64,000 nucleotides of DNA, from the NCBI RefSeq assembly GCF_014879935.1, contig NZ_JACSRD010000169.1:97579-161578 (forward strand), given 5' to 3'. Source of the stretch: Prosthecobacter sp. (GTDB lineage Bacteria > Verrucomicrobiota > Verrucomicrobiia > Verrucomicrobiales > Verrucomicrobiaceae). This document shows positions 1 to 9,204 of the stretch, piece by piece. The notes under the pieces were generated by a model. The model did not search any database and had not been told where the DNA came from. It was given only the letters and a program-made list of their open reading frames with translations. The position numbers were made by a program, and so were the translations under genes. How positions within the stretch are numbered: the first letter of the stretch is position 1; every line of letters begins with the position of its first letter.

Positions 1-135
1 GACCAGGGGCTGCACCTGCTGCAGACCGAATTCCTGAATCCACTGCCGGTTTGCCAGCATGTAGCGCATGGCGCGGTCAAACATGGCCATGGCCACGGGC
101 GCATTTTCAACCAGCACTCCGAGCACACTCTCCAT
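1..135 (-). CDS. PAS-domain protein, N-terminal fragment
   Basis: The reading frame on the minus strand is open to base 1, so only the N-terminus is present and the rest lies outside the window. From the ATG at 135 it gives about 45 residues. The segment APVAMAMFDRAMRYMLANRQ followed by W-x-x-x-F-G-L resembles the start of PAS domains of sensor kinases and diguanylate cyclases, which sense signals or mediate dimerisation. The frame stays open upstream to about base 318, so a GTG at 291 is an alternative start that adds a low-complexity leader. The enzymatic output domain is not visible, so calling it a histidine kinase would be a guess. Confidence 0.55.
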   Translation of the reverse strand, partial: MESVLGVLVENAPVAMAMFDRAMRYMLANRQWIQEFGLQQVQPLV

Positions 136-427
136 GTCTTCTGTCTCACGCTTTTGGTCCTGCGGGGTTGCGGAACTGACAGAGAGGCCTGCGCCAGAAG
201 GACGCGACTCATGAGACTCCTCACGCACCTTCTCCAAAGGCGCTGTCTGCGACTTTGGATGGATGACGTTCTGAAGGACCGACCGGGACACGTGTATTTG
301 TTTGGGAATTTTTAAAATTTAACCTTTCCCAACCTATCGACAATGGGAAAAATCAAAGATCTGCGACTCACTTCAGCAATAAACAGACCTTCAGGCCATT
401 TCCTTCGTGGTTGTTGGGGTTCGAGGT

Positions 428-868
428 TCACTCGCGATGGTAAGGCTCGCCCCGCATGATGGTGTAAGCACGATAGACCTGCTCCATCAACACAATCAGA
501 GCGATGTCGTGTTGCAGGGTTAGATTGGACAGGGACCAGGACACGGCTGCTTTCGCCCGAAACTCTGGCGAATGACCGTCAGCGCCGCCGATCACCAGAC
601 AAACTCGCTTCCGGCCGGTGATTTCCTCATTTTCGATCCACCGCGCCATGTCCACACTGCGCAATTGTCTGCCACGCTCGTCAAGAACGACACAGAGGCC
701 GTCTTCACATGCATTGCTGATCTGCTGCTCCACACGATCACGTGGCCCTTCCTTGATCATTACATGTTCGAGTCGGGCGTAGTGCTGGAGCCGCTTGGAG
801 TACAGGACCAACGCTCCTTTGACCCAGTCGTGTCCGGGTTTGCCCACAGAAATGATTCGCCATTGCAT
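428..868 (-). CDS. rlmH: 23S rRNA (pseudouridine1915-N3)-methyltransferase RlmH
   Basis: This 146-residue protein matches the usual RlmH length (about 155). RlmH methylates pseudouridine 1915 in helix 69 of 23S rRNA in the 70S ribosome, using S-adenosylmethionine. The SPOUT-knot signatures are visible: LVIGGADG near residue 91 and the C-terminal MEQVYRAYTIMRGEPYHRE block, which carries the conserved YRAY...RGEPYH residues. It starts at ATG 868 with a divergent AT-rich region upstream. It is monocistronic here; its usual partner gene rsfS is not in the window. Confidence 0.93.
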   Translation of the reverse strand: MQWRIISVGKPGHDWVKGALVLYSKRLQHYARLEHVMIKEGPRDRVEQQISNACEDGLCVVLDERGRQLRSVDMARWIENEEITGRKRVCLVIGGADGHSPEFRAKAAVSWSLSNLTLQHDIALIVLMEQVYRAYTIMRGEPYHRE

Positions 869-970
869 GGAAGAGCCTAAAACCGCGATTCAGCCAGCCA
901 CAACCCGGCAATTGATTCTATAAATTACGGATTTGTTTAGTAATACTGTCTGCCATTACCATCCTGATTG

Positions 971-998
971 TTGCATAATTTAAAAACATCGATAAAAT
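971..998 (+). promoter_or_regulatory. Putative sigma-70-type promoter for the CPYT lipoprotein
   Basis: In the AT-rich gap before the gene at 1037, a TTGCAT box (971-976) lies 16 bases before TAAAAT (993-998). The whole stretch from about 900 to 1020 is much more AT-rich than its surroundings. The -10 box is good and the -35 is 4 of 6. No transcription data support it. Confidence 0.35.
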
Positions 999-1036
999 GA
1001 GAATGCTAATTCAAAAATTAACCCGAACTCCAAGCT

Positions 1037-1804
1037 ATGTCTCAAGCCCTTCCTTCAATGGTTCGCCTTACCACAGCCAGCTTCGCGGCCGTCCTGATGG
1101 CCTCGTGTGCCGTGCCACCCCGCCAGGCATGGCAGCAGATTCAGACACGTGGTTTGATCAGCTACCTCGCTGATGGCAGTCATTCCGCAGGGGGCTCCAG
1201 CCATGCGCCCATGCTTACCCAGCGCAACAGTGTTTCGTCGCCGACGGCACCCACGACGGCTGCCGTGGTGGGACCTGAGCGCCCCTCGACTCCACCTCCA
1301 TCAATGCTGAATGCCTCCACGATGCCGGTGGCCCAAAGCGTGGCCGACCTTCCTGGCTACGTGCGCACGCCGTTCACCAATCCTCCGCGCCTCGTCGATG
1401 TCCGCGGCATGGCCGCCGGTTCCAAAGTGGTGTGCCCCTACACCCAGCGTCCGTTTCTGGTGCCTGGAGGTGTTTCCTCCTCGTCAAATGTCGCTGCTTC
1501 CGCTCCTGAACGTCCGAAAGCCCCAGCCACACCGGAACGCCCGCGCAGCACGCCGAAAGCGGACGACAAAGTCGCCGCGATGAACAAGCCGACGACGCCA
1601 GCCACCACTCCGAGTGTCACGCCGGCACCGACAGCCGAAGCTTCAACGGACCTCCCTTATGGATCGCCGATCTCGGGACGTCCGGGTTTCGTGAACAGCC
1701 CTTACGCGGCCAAGCATCAGCTTGTGGATGTCACCGGGCTGCCTGTCGGCATGGAAGTAAAGTGCCCTTACACGGGAAAACTCTTCCGCGTGCCACCGCA
1801 GTAA
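1037..1804 (+). CDS. Proline/threonine-rich lipoprotein with two CPYT modules
   Basis: I do not recognise this 255-residue protein. A lipoprotein signal ends in the lipobox LMASC with Cys24, so it is probably an outer-membrane or periplasmic lipoprotein. Two 38-residue modules, about residues 106-143 and 216-253, align without gaps: both start P-G-[YF]-V, share LVDV, then V-x-CPYT, and end F-x-V-P. They are separated by Pro/Thr/Ala-rich linkers. The single Cys in each CPYT could bind metal or form a disulfide. It is followed directly by a strong terminator, so it is a single transcription unit. Confidence 0.72.
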   Translation: MSQALPSMVRLTTASFAAVLMASCAVPPRQAWQQIQTRGLISYLADGSHSAGGSSHAPMLTQRNSVSSPTAPTTAAVVGPERPSTPPPSMLNASTMPVAQSVADLPGYVRTPFTNPPRLVDVRGMAAGSKVVCPYTQRPFLVPGGVSSSSNVAASAPERPKAPATPERPRSTPKADDKVAAMNKPTTPATTPSVTPAPTAEASTDLPYGSPISGRPGFVNSPYAAKHQLVDVTGLPVGMEVKCPYTGKLFRVPPQ

Positions 1805-1831
1805 GCGGGTTGTGACCGTTCGTTCTCCAAG

Positions 1832-1862
1832 CCCCGTCTGGCCTTCGTCAGACGGGGTTTTT
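1832..1862 (+). terminator. Rho-independent terminator
   Basis: A perfect 9-bp stem CCCCGTCTG / CAGACGGGG with an 8-base loop is followed by TTTTT. It lies 28 bases after the stop of the CPYT lipoprotein and insulates it from the mla operon downstream. Confidence 0.9.
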
Positions 1863-1917
1863 CATTTTTGGGTGACGGTTCCATGATTTGCCATCGCCCC
1901 ACAACATGCCATGATGG

Positions 1918-2727
1918 ATGGTGATGGATTCCCCCGCCGCCTTGCTGGCTTTTCCAGGCCGCATCTTCCTACATTTTCTGGTCTATTTGGGGCAGATCAC
2001 CAAACTGATCGGTGATCTGGCCATCGCGGTGCGTTCGCGCGTCTGGCGGCTCCGGCTTGTGGCCCAGCAGATCGTGGCCATCGGCTACGGATCGCAGGGG
2101 GTCGTCATTGTGACCGGTGCATTCACCGGGGCGGTGTTCACCTTCCAAAGTTACGCCAAGTTCAAGGAGTTCGGCTTCGAGACGACGGTCGGGGCGGTGG
2201 TTTCCGTGGCCTTGTGCCGGGAGTTGGGGCCGGTGCTGGCGGGACTGATGGTGGCGGGACGTGTGGGGGCCGCGATGGCTGCGGATATCGGCACCATGAA
2301 AGTCACTGAGCAGGTCGATGCGCTCCGCGTCATGGGCGTGCATCCGGTCGATTACCTGGTCCTGCCCCGTTTCGTGGCGATGATGATTTCGATGCCGTTT
2401 CTCGTCGCCGAGAGCATCTCCTTCGGCCTGTTCGCCTCCTACATGGTCACCAGCTTTGGCTATGACATGCCGGCGGCCTGGTATCTCAACCACATGCTCG
2501 AACACACAAACATGGAGGACCTCTCGATCGGGATGATCAAAGGCTTCGTCTTCGGCATGTTGATCACCGTCATTTCATGCCACCAGGGCCTGGCGGCGGA
2601 GAATGGCGCGGTCGGCGTGGGCGCGGGAACCACTCGCGCGGTGGTGATCTCCTCCCTCGTCATTCTCATCGTCAATTTCTTCCTCTCCATCCTGCTCAAC
2701 TACGTCTTTCCCATCGGAACTGTCTAG
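1918..2727 (+). CDS. mlaE: MlaE-family ABC transporter permease
   Basis: This 269-residue integral membrane protein is the permease of an Mla-type phospholipid ABC transporter that moves lipids between inner and outer membranes. The family block ALCRELGPVLAGLMVAGRVG (about residues 98-117), followed by A-M-A-A-D-I-G-T-M-K-V-T-E-Q-V-D-A-L, is diagnostic. Several hydrophobic helices follow, and the C-terminus is LLNYVFPIGTV. An ATG at 1924 is a possible alternative start. The next gene, mlaF, begins 3 bases after its stop, which indicates an operon. Confidence 0.93.
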   Translation: MVMDSPAALLAFPGRIFLHFLVYLGQITKLIGDLAIAVRSRVWRLRLVAQQIVAIGYGSQGVVIVTGAFTGAVFTFQSYAKFKEFGFETTVGAVVSVALCRELGPVLAGLMVAGRVGAAMAADIGTMKVTEQVDALRVMGVHPVDYLVLPRFVAMMISMPFLVAESISFGLFASYMVTSFGYDMPAAWYLNHMLEHTNMEDLSIGMIKGFVFGMLITVISCHQGLAAENGAVGVGAGTTRAVVISSLVILIVNFFLSILLNYVFPIGTV

Positions 2728-2730
2728 CTC

Positions 2731-3528
2731 ATGGCCGCAGCCCCCTCCAGCACGACCTCAGGCACGCAGGCACCTCCGAAAGACGGGGTGTTCATCGAGC
2801 TGCGTGATGTCCACAAGCGCTTCGGGTCACAGGAAATCCTGCGCGGCATCGATCTGCAGCTCAAGCATGGCGAAACGCTGTGCGTCATCGGTCCCAGCGG
2901 TGAAGGCAAGACGGTGATGATGAAACACATCATCGGCCTGATCCGCCCGGACCAGGGTGATGTCTTCGTCGAGGGCATGAACGTGAACCTGCTCAATGAA
3001 CGCCAGATGGCACCGATCCGTGAGAAGGTCAGCATGCTGTTCCAAGGGGCCGCGCTGTTTGACCGCATGACCGTGGAGGAAAACGTGGCCTTCCCGCTGT
3101 GGGAAAGCGGCCTGCGAGATCGCGTGGAGATCAAGCGACGCGTCACCGAGGCGCTCGAGGCCGTCGATCTGGCCGAGCATCTGCACAAATACCCCACCAG
3201 CCTCTCCGGCGGCATGCGCAAGCGCACCGGCATCGCCCGCGCCATCATCACCCGCAGCGAGTGCATCCTCTATGACGAGCCGAATTCCGGCCTCGATCCC
3301 ATCGGCTCCGACATCATCGACCAGATGATCCTGCGCATGCAGCGGCGCTACGGAGTCACCTCCATCATCGTCACACACGACATGCGCAGCATCTTCAAGA
3401 TCGCCGACCGCGTCGCGATGCTTTACCGGGGGAAAATCCATTTCCTCGGCACACCTGAAGAACTGCGCAACAGCCCCGACCCTGAGGTGCAGAATTTCAT
3501 CAACGGCCGCTCCGACGTCACCGGCTAG
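2731..3528 (+). CDS. mlaF: MlaF-family ABC transporter ATP-binding protein
   Basis: This 265-residue ATPase powers the Mla-type lipid transporter with the permease just upstream. Walker A is GPSGEGKT (about residues 54-61), the ABC signature is LSGGMRKR, and Walker B is CILYDEPNSGLDP, followed by the switch histidine in VTHDM. The SGGMRKR form, with Arg-Lys after the signature, is typical of MlaF. It overlaps nothing, but only three bases separate it from mlaE, and 45 bases separate it from mlaD. Confidence 0.94.
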   Translation: MAAAPSSTTSGTQAPPKDGVFIELRDVHKRFGSQEILRGIDLQLKHGETLCVIGPSGEGKTVMMKHIIGLIRPDQGDVFVEGMNVNLLNERQMAPIREKVSMLFQGAALFDRMTVEENVAFPLWESGLRDRVEIKRRVTEALEAVDLAEHLHKYPTSLSGGMRKRTGIARAIITRSECILYDEPNSGLDPIGSDIIDQMILRMQRRYGVTSIIVTHDMRSIFKIADRVAMLYRGKIHFLGTPEELRNSPDPEVQNFINGRSDVTG

Positions 3529-3573
3529 CCATGCCGCCCCTCCTCGTTCAAACCATCCCCTTCCCTTCTTTCC

Positions 3574-4602
3574 ATGATCGACAGCGATAGAAAAACCGAA
3601 ATGCTCGTCGGATTGTTCCTGTTCGTCGGGCTTCTTCTGCTCGGCGGCCTCATTCTTCAATTCGGCCGGGTGCGTGAAGTCTTCAAAGACACCTACCACC
3701 TCCGGGTGGCGTTCTCCAACGCAGCGGGCATCAAGGAGGGCTCCCCCATCTTCCTCGGCGGCTCCCGGGTGGGCCGCGTCGCCAAGAAACCGGAGCTCAA
3801 CGAGACCTTCACCGGCGTCGTCATTGATCTCGAGCTCTTCAAAGACGTGATGATCCCGGCCGACGCCAGCTTCGCCATCGGTTCCGCCGGCCTGATGGGC
3901 GACGCTCTGGTCGAAATCAAACCGACCGGCCGTGAAACAGACGTCTTCCTGCCACACGACTACGACAAGATCATCGAGGGCGAGAAAGCAGGCGGCCTGA
4001 ACGACTTGCAATCCACCGCCAAGGCCGTCGGCGAGAAGGTCGATGTCGTGCTCGATGATGTCCGCGTGGCCCTCAAAGACATCCAGGACGCCATGGGCAA
4101 GGTGAACAAGGACGCCCTCTCCGACACCACGATCCAGAACTTCAAGGAAAGCATGGAGTTCCTCCACAGCACCCTCAAACGCGTCGATGACAAGGTCCTC
4201 GGCGACGAAAACGCCCAAAACCTGAAGACCGCCATCGCCGAGCTGAAAGACGCCGCATCGAGCTTCAAGAGCGCCTCCCGCAACATCGAGGAAGCCAGCC
4301 GGAAACTCGACCCGGTGATCGCCAAATCAGACAAGGTCATGACCTCGGCCGATGAGTCGCTTCAATCGATCAAAAAAGCCGCCGACAGCTTCGCCGTGGC
4401 TGCCGCCAGTGTGTCTGACAGCAAAGGCCTGCTCGGCGCACTGCTCAATGATCAGCAGATGAAGAACGACTTCCGCGATCTCATTTACAACCTCAAGGTC
4501 AACGGTGCCGTGTGGTACAAGGACACGGCGGAACGTCTGCGGGCGGAGGAAATGAAACGGCAGCAGGAAGAACAGCCACAAAAACGCGGCCTCTTCCGCT
4601 AA
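3574..4602 (+). CDS. mlaD: MlaD-family (MCE) substrate-binding protein
   Basis: The 342-residue protein has an N-terminal membrane anchor (about residues 10-28) and then an MCE domain (about 38-118) with the conserved GSPIFLGGSRVGRV and GSAGLMGDALVEI segments. MCE proteins form a hexameric lipid channel in the periplasm next to MlaE. The long C-terminal part (about 150-320) is predicted coiled coil or helical, with many Lys, Asp and Glu, and is longer than in E. coli MlaD (183 residues). No mlaC or mlaB follows; the next gene is convergent. Confidence 0.9.
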   Translation: MIDSDRKTEMLVGLFLFVGLLLLGGLILQFGRVREVFKDTYHLRVAFSNAAGIKEGSPIFLGGSRVGRVAKKPELNETFTGVVIDLELFKDVMIPADASFAIGSAGLMGDALVEIKPTGRETDVFLPHDYDKIIEGEKAGGLNDLQSTAKAVGEKVDVVLDDVRVALKDIQDAMGKVNKDALSDTTIQNFKESMEFLHSTLKRVDDKVLGDENAQNLKTAIAELKDAASSFKSASRNIEEASRKLDPVIAKSDKVMTSADESLQSIKKAADSFAVAAASVSDSKGLLGALLNDQQMKNDFRDLIYNLKVNGAVWYKDTAERLRAEEMKRQQEEQPQKRGLFR

Positions 4603-4632
4603 GCCGATCTTCCAGGGCGGCACGAGATCCCG

Positions 4633-7600
4633 TCATGGGACCGGCGTCACCACCAATCGCATGAAGCGACGGGCGGGATTGCCAGTGCTGAGCGAATCGC
4701 GGGCCCGGACGGTCTGGACCGGGCCATCGACGATCACTTCGAGTGTCACAGGGCTCCAAGAACCAAAACTGTCGGTCGATTCGGCCGAATAGGTCACCCC
4801 TGGCAGGTTTCTCGGCCGTGTGAACTCCAGCGTGAGGCCATTCCCATCACGAACGGGCACCAAAGCGGCGTCACGAGCGCGTGGATCTCTGCCAAGAGCA
4901 TATTCGAAGAGGTTTTTGATGCCGTCGCCATCCGCGTCTGCGTCATCATCGGCCAAGCCGGCACCGATCTCCCCGGTGCTGAAATGCTGCGTGCGCCAAC
5001 TGGCCACCGACTGGGGACCAATCACCAGGGTTCCGCTTTGCGTGCCCAGGTAATTCGCATCATCGACGCTGGCCTCCACCAGATAGCTGCCATAGGCGCT
5101 GGGAGCGGTGCTGGAGCCATCGTAAGTGACGTTCACCGTGAGTCCGGCTGGAGTGGTGGTGACAGAAACGGGCTTCGGATTGCCGTCGTAGTCCGCCGCC
5201 AGACCGTTCAACGAGATGCCCGCTGTCGCCTTCGCCACCACGAGCGTGCCACTTGCGCTGCCCTGGTAGTTCGGGTCGTTGATCGTCCCGATGACCGCGT
5301 AGCTGCCTGCATTCGTGGGTACGGTGTCCGAGCCATCGTAGGTGAAGGTCACCGCCAGACCGGCGGGAACCGTGGTCGCCGTGGCCGCCCTGGCCGTTCC
5401 ATTGTAAGTCTGCGCCAGGCTTTCAAGCGTCACAGTGCCCGCCAGCTTTGGAACGATGATGTTCACGGTCTGCGCGGTGGTGTTGCCATCGACATCCGTG
5501 GCGGTGACCTGAACGGAGGTGTTTCCAGGTGCCACGGCACTGATCTGCAGGCTCGTGCCCACCAGATTTGCCGTGGCGATGGCACCGTCCGGCGCGGCGG
5601 TGATCGCATAGGTCAGCACCGGAATGCTGGTCATGGAGTCCACTTTCAGCAGCTTCGTCTGGTCAATCGTGGTCGGAGCCGTGGCCGCATCGATCGGAAG
5701 GTCCGAGAACACCATGTTGGCCGATGAAGGCGTGACGCCATCCTGCCGCAGCTTCACGGCGTAGTCGCCGGTGGCGACACTCGTCAGGGCATTCACCACT
5801 GCGGTGGATGCCGAGGAGATGCGGCCGAACACGGTGAAACCGCCGTTCTGGTTGTCGAGGTTCGAGCTGTTGTTGCCGAGGCTGATGAAAAACTCGCTCG
5901 TGGCGCTGTCTGCATCGTCCCCGACCTTCGCCATCGCGACGGTGCCGAAGACGTTCGAGATGCCGGGCTCGTTGGCCACCGGTGACTGCCGCGAGACGGA
6001 TTCGAACACGTCTGGAGACTCGTAAATCGTGTAACCGCCGCCCTGGAGCACGAAACCGGCAGGACTCCGATGGAAAATGGTCCCGCTGTAATTGTAGGAC
6101 TGGAAATTGGCGACCGTTCCCGGCGTCAGCGATGAATAGAGCACCATGTCCACATCGCCTTTCGTGGTTGTCATGCGCACGGCGGCCTCCGTGTCCAGGT
6201 CCGAGAATTTCGTGCCCAGATCAATGCTGGTGCTGCCCGATGGAGCGATGGTTTGATCCGCGATCACCTCCGCCACGGGTGCCAGCGTCGGACGCAGGAT
6301 TCGCAGGGCCAGATTCAGCACATGAGACCCGCCGCCGCTGAAATTGGCCGTCATCGGCACGTCGAACAGGCCCGCCACCGCCGGCGTTCCGGAGATGATG
6401 CCGGTGACGCTGTCAAAAGTCAGCCCGTCCGGCAGAGTGCCCACACTCCAGCCCGTGCGTGTCTGCTGGCTGATCGTGGCCAGTTGGTAGGAGAACGACA
6501 CACCCATTTTGATCGGCGCATACGGCTTGCTGCTGAAGCCGTCCTTGGTCGTGGTCGTGGCGGTCGATGAAAACGCCGACGTCGAAATCACTGTGCCGTC
6601 AGACGCGGAGTAACGTGCCCTAATTTGAAACTCGTAGATGCTGCCAGGATCAAACTCCGGCAGATTGGACAAAGTCATGCTATTGGGCGTGGCGCCGCTG
6701 CTGCCAGCCACCACTTTGCGTGTGGAATAACTGCTGGCACCCTGCTTGCGATACTGCAGTTCGTATTCCGTCTCCACGTTCGAGTTATCCGTCCAGGCAA
6801 AGCTGATGCGATAGGGATCGGTGGTCGAAGCGGTGGCCACGAGGTTCGTGGGGGCGTTGAACGCCGGGCTGATCGTCGCCATGTTGGAAAAGGCCGAGGT
6901 CGTCGTCGCTTCAGGGCCGTAAGTGGCACGCACCTGGAACTCCAGCGTCTTTCCCGGAGCGATGAGTTGATTCGTGAGGGTGGTGGTGTTGGCTGCCAGA
7001 TACTGGTAGGTCTGCCATTGCGTGTCCCCTTGCAGGCGCACCTGCACCTCGTAGTTGCCTTCGGAGGACGAATTGTCCGTCCACGTCAGGCTTACCCGCC
7101 CTTCACTGCTGGAGGTGGCCTGAAGGTTGGTCGGAGCGTTGAAGTTGGTCGAGGCTGAGGCGGCGCTCGAAAAAGCCGTGTACAGGATCGGGGCGTCGGA
7201 GGCCGTGTTGGTGCCGCGGATGTAGGCCCTGGCCTGAAACTCGAACAGCGTCCCCGGCGGCATCGCCCCAGTGTTGATGATGGTGAAGTAAGGGTTGTCG
7301 ATCGAGCCCAGATCCAGCCAGGTGCTCGAGCCTTGGACGCGATACTGGAAGTGGTAGCCGGACTCAGCCGTCGAGTTGTTGCTAAAGCTGAGGTCAAACG
7401 TGTTTTCCCCCACCCGGGTGGCCGTCAATCCGGTGGGAGCCTTGAAGGCCTGGGTGCTCGCGGTCACGACGCTGGTGAAGGCGCTGACACTGCTGCCGAA
7501 GTCCACCGCACGTATCTTGAAGTCATAGGACGTTCCAGGAAGGAAGTTCGGCAGAAACATGTCCGCCTCCGCCGTGCGTGACTTGTACCCTCCCACATCC

Positions 7601-8250
7601 TGGCTCGTCAGATTAAAATCAACACCCGTGGCCAGCCACGTGCTGTCAGTGGTCTTCTTGTAGTCCACCTCGAAGTAGTACTCACTGTTGGAATTGTCAT
7701 TCCAGGTGAGATGGAAGTGGCCATCCCCGCCCGCAGTGACCCCCAGATTGGTCGGAGCACCAAGCGTCGGCGTCTGCGCGCCCGGGGAAGATGAATACTG
7801 AGGGCCATTGGCCGGAGCGCTGGGTTCCGTCGGGTTTGCCGCAGTGCCTTTGAAGGCAGTCACAAAGAACTGGAGGCCTGGATAAGGAAACCAGCTTCCA
7901 TTTTGCGGATTTTGATACCATCCAAATCGCGAACTCAGATCGACGTTGATCGACAACGGGCCGGTGGAGTCCTTGGTGGCTGCATTCACGTCAAAACTAC
8001 CAAGTGTCCCTTGGTCCCAAGACGCACCGTTGAAGATGCGATATCCGATGGTGAATCCTCCTTCATCGGTGGAATTGTCTGTCCATTCGAAGCGCCAGTA
8101 GAGAGTACTGCCGTCCGCTTGGGTATAAGTGCTCGTCATGTTGGTCGGGGCCGCTGGCGCGACCGCCAGTGTGTCCGTGGCGAGCGCCAGCGTGACGAGC
8201 GCCATGGCGAGGTAAACCTTTGTCAATGAGTGTGATAGAGAGCAGGCCAT
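4633..8250 (-). CDS. Giant secreted FN3 / cyclophilin / MBG protein
   Basis: About 1205 residues. I chose the ATG at 8250 because it puts a classical signal peptide (VYLAMALVTLALATDTLA) at the start; the frame is open to 8367. In order: five fibronectin type III repeats (about 30-565, four starting near APTNL or APTGL with W-T-D-N-S type cores), an Ig-like SGTPAVAG domain (about 570-650), and a cyclophilin-type peptidyl-prolyl isomerase (about 680-830; TTKGDVDMVLYSSLTPGTVA, F-H-R-x-x-x-G-F-V-L-Q-G-G-G). That isomerase sits inside a cadherin-like domain. Two MBG repeats (about 905-1060, YNGTARA and YDGNPKP) and a C-terminal FEYALGRDP module follow. It is likely a secreted or surface protein involved in adhesion or extracellular folding. 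It lies 168 bases downstream of an ECF sigma gene on the same strand. Confidence 0.85.
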   Translation of the reverse strand: MACSLSHSLTKVYLAMALVTLALATDTLAVAPAAPTNMTSTYTQADGSTLYWRFEWTDNSTDEGGFTIGYRIFNGASWDQGTLGSFDVNAATKDSTGPLSINVDLSSRFGWYQNPQNGSWFPYPGLQFFVTAFKGTAANPTEPSAPANGPQYSSSPGAQTPTLGAPTNLGVTAGGDGHFHLTWNDNSNSEYYFEVDYKKTTDSTWLATGVDFNLTSQDVGGYKSRTAEADMFLPNFLPGTSYDFKIRAVDFGSSVSAFTSVVTASTQAFKAPTGLTATRVGENTFDLSFSNNSTAESGYHFQYRVQGSSTWLDLGSIDNPYFTIINTGAMPPGTLFEFQARAYIRGTNTASDAPILYTAFSSAASASTNFNAPTNLQATSSSEGRVSLTWTDNSSSEGNYEVQVRLQGDTQWQTYQYLAANTTTLTNQLIAPGKTLEFQVRATYGPEATTTSAFSNMATISPAFNAPTNLVATASTTDPYRISFAWTDNSNVETEYELQYRKQGASSYSTRKVVAGSSGATPNSMTLSNLPEFDPGSIYEFQIRARYSASDGTVISTSAFSSTATTTTKDGFSSKPYAPIKMGVSFSYQLATISQQTRTGWSVGTLPDGLTFDSVTGIISGTPAVAGLFDVPMTANFSGGGSHVLNLALRILRPTLAPVAEVIADQTIAPSGSTSIDLGTKFSDLDTEAAVRMTTTKGDVDMVLYSSLTPGTVANFQSYNYSGTIFHRSPAGFVLQGGGYTIYESPDVFESVSRQSPVANEPGISNVFGTVAMAKVGDDADSATSEFFISLGNNSSNLDNQNGGFTVFGRISSASTAVVNALTSVATGDYAVKLRQDGVTPSSANMVFSDLPIDAATAPTTIDQTKLLKVDSMTSIPVLTYAITAAPDGAIATANLVGTSLQISAVAPGNTSVQVTATDVDGNTTAQTVNIIVPKLAGTVTLESLAQTYNGTARAATATTVPAGLAVTFTYDGSDTVPTNAGSYAVIGTINDPNYQGSASGTLVVAKATAGISLNGLAADYDGNPKPVSVTTTPAGLTVNVTYDGSSTAPSAYGSYLVEASVDDANYLGTQSGTLVIGPQSVASWRTQHFSTGEIGAGLADDDADADGDGIKNLFEYALGRDPRARDAALVPVRDGNGLTLEFTRPRNLPGVTYSAESTDSFGSWSPVTLEVIVDGPVQTVRARDSLSTGNPARRFMRLVVTPVP

Positions 8251-8418
8251 GAGGTCGGCAGCGAGAGGCTGGGGGAAAGGGTCGGCAGGATAAGGGGGCT
8301 CGTGAACACGCGTCAACCTTGGAAGTAGCGCGCATTGTGACGAGGGCCTAGGGACGCGCTCAGACACTCCGGCTGCGGGCGGTGTTCAACCACTGTGATG
8401 CAACTCCCAGCCTGAAGT

Positions 8419-9072
8419 TCAGGCGAACAAGGCCTGGAGTTTCCCGGGTGATCCGCAGCCTTCATGCATGGCCTGGAGTTCCTCGGAAATGAAGTGGCGC
8501 AGGCGCTTCCGTGCCCGATGCAAGGCCGTGCGCAAAGCACCGCTCTGCGGCAGCGCACCCCGGTTTCCCTCGATCATGTTTGCCTCCAGGCAGCTCCAGA
8601 CCTCGGCACGGCCCTGGCATTTGAGCTCGACGCTGATGTGGTCCAGAGCACGGTCGATCACACCGCGGGCCCAGCATCGGTCGATCTCGCGGTCCGGCGT
8701 CGCGTGATCATCCGGCACATCGATGTTCTTGCCGTCCTCATCGCACAGGGAGAGGCAGCCGGCGCCGCCGCCCCGCCGCTGGCGGGTGCGATACTGCCAG
8801 CGCTTGATCAAATGGGTGCGCATCCGCGCAAACAGGAATGCCGCCTGCTCGCCGTGATCACTGATGGCCGCAGCACGTTCATGCTGCCCCCGGGCGACGA
8901 GTTTGGCAAAGAGCTCCTGCACGGCGTCCTCCGCATCGTGCGCCTCGCAGCCCCGGGCACGGGCAAAGGCGCACAGGGCGCCCCAGTGGCGGCGGTACAG
9001 CGCGGCGGCGTCCGCCTGCGTGGATGAATCGATGGTGTGGCTGGCATGGGCGTAGTCTTCTCCGAGGTGCAT
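8419..9072 (-). CDS. ECF-type RNA polymerase sigma factor
   Basis: The 217-residue protein looks like an extracytoplasmic-function sigma factor that redirects RNA polymerase. Region 2 is recognisable in the first 75 residues (ALYRRHWGALCAFARARG, then DAEDAVQELFAKLV), and a helix-turn-helix region 4 ends in SGALRTALHRARKRLRHFI. The ATG at 9072 gives a normal length; the frame is open further upstream to 9366 without similarity. No anti-sigma gene is adjacent. The FN3/cyclophilin gene immediately downstream is a candidate target, by position only. Confidence 0.82.
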   Translation of the reverse strand: MHLGEDYAHASHTIDSSTQADAAALYRRHWGALCAFARARGCEAHDAEDAVQELFAKLVARGQHERAAAISDHGEQAAFLFARMRTHLIKRWQYRTRQRRGGGAGCLSLCDEDGKNIDVPDDHATPDREIDRCWARGVIDRALDHISVELKCQGRAEVWSCLEANMIEGNRGALPQSGALRTALHRARKRLRHFISEELQAMHEGCGSPGKLQALFA

Positions 9073-9204
9073 GGCTTTGAGTGGGTTGTTACCCCGTATT
9101 GGAGACGCGCCGCATGACACCAGCCCCCGCCCGATCATTAAAACCGATTTATCTTCGTGCGTGCCGCCGGTCTCCGCGTGAGAATCGCCCCGCGTCACCC
9201 CGGC

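Noticed and set aside
2827..4218. A 463-residue open frame antisense to mlaF and mlaD
   Set aside because: It spans two real genes and has low-complexity composition typical of a reverse-strand shadow.
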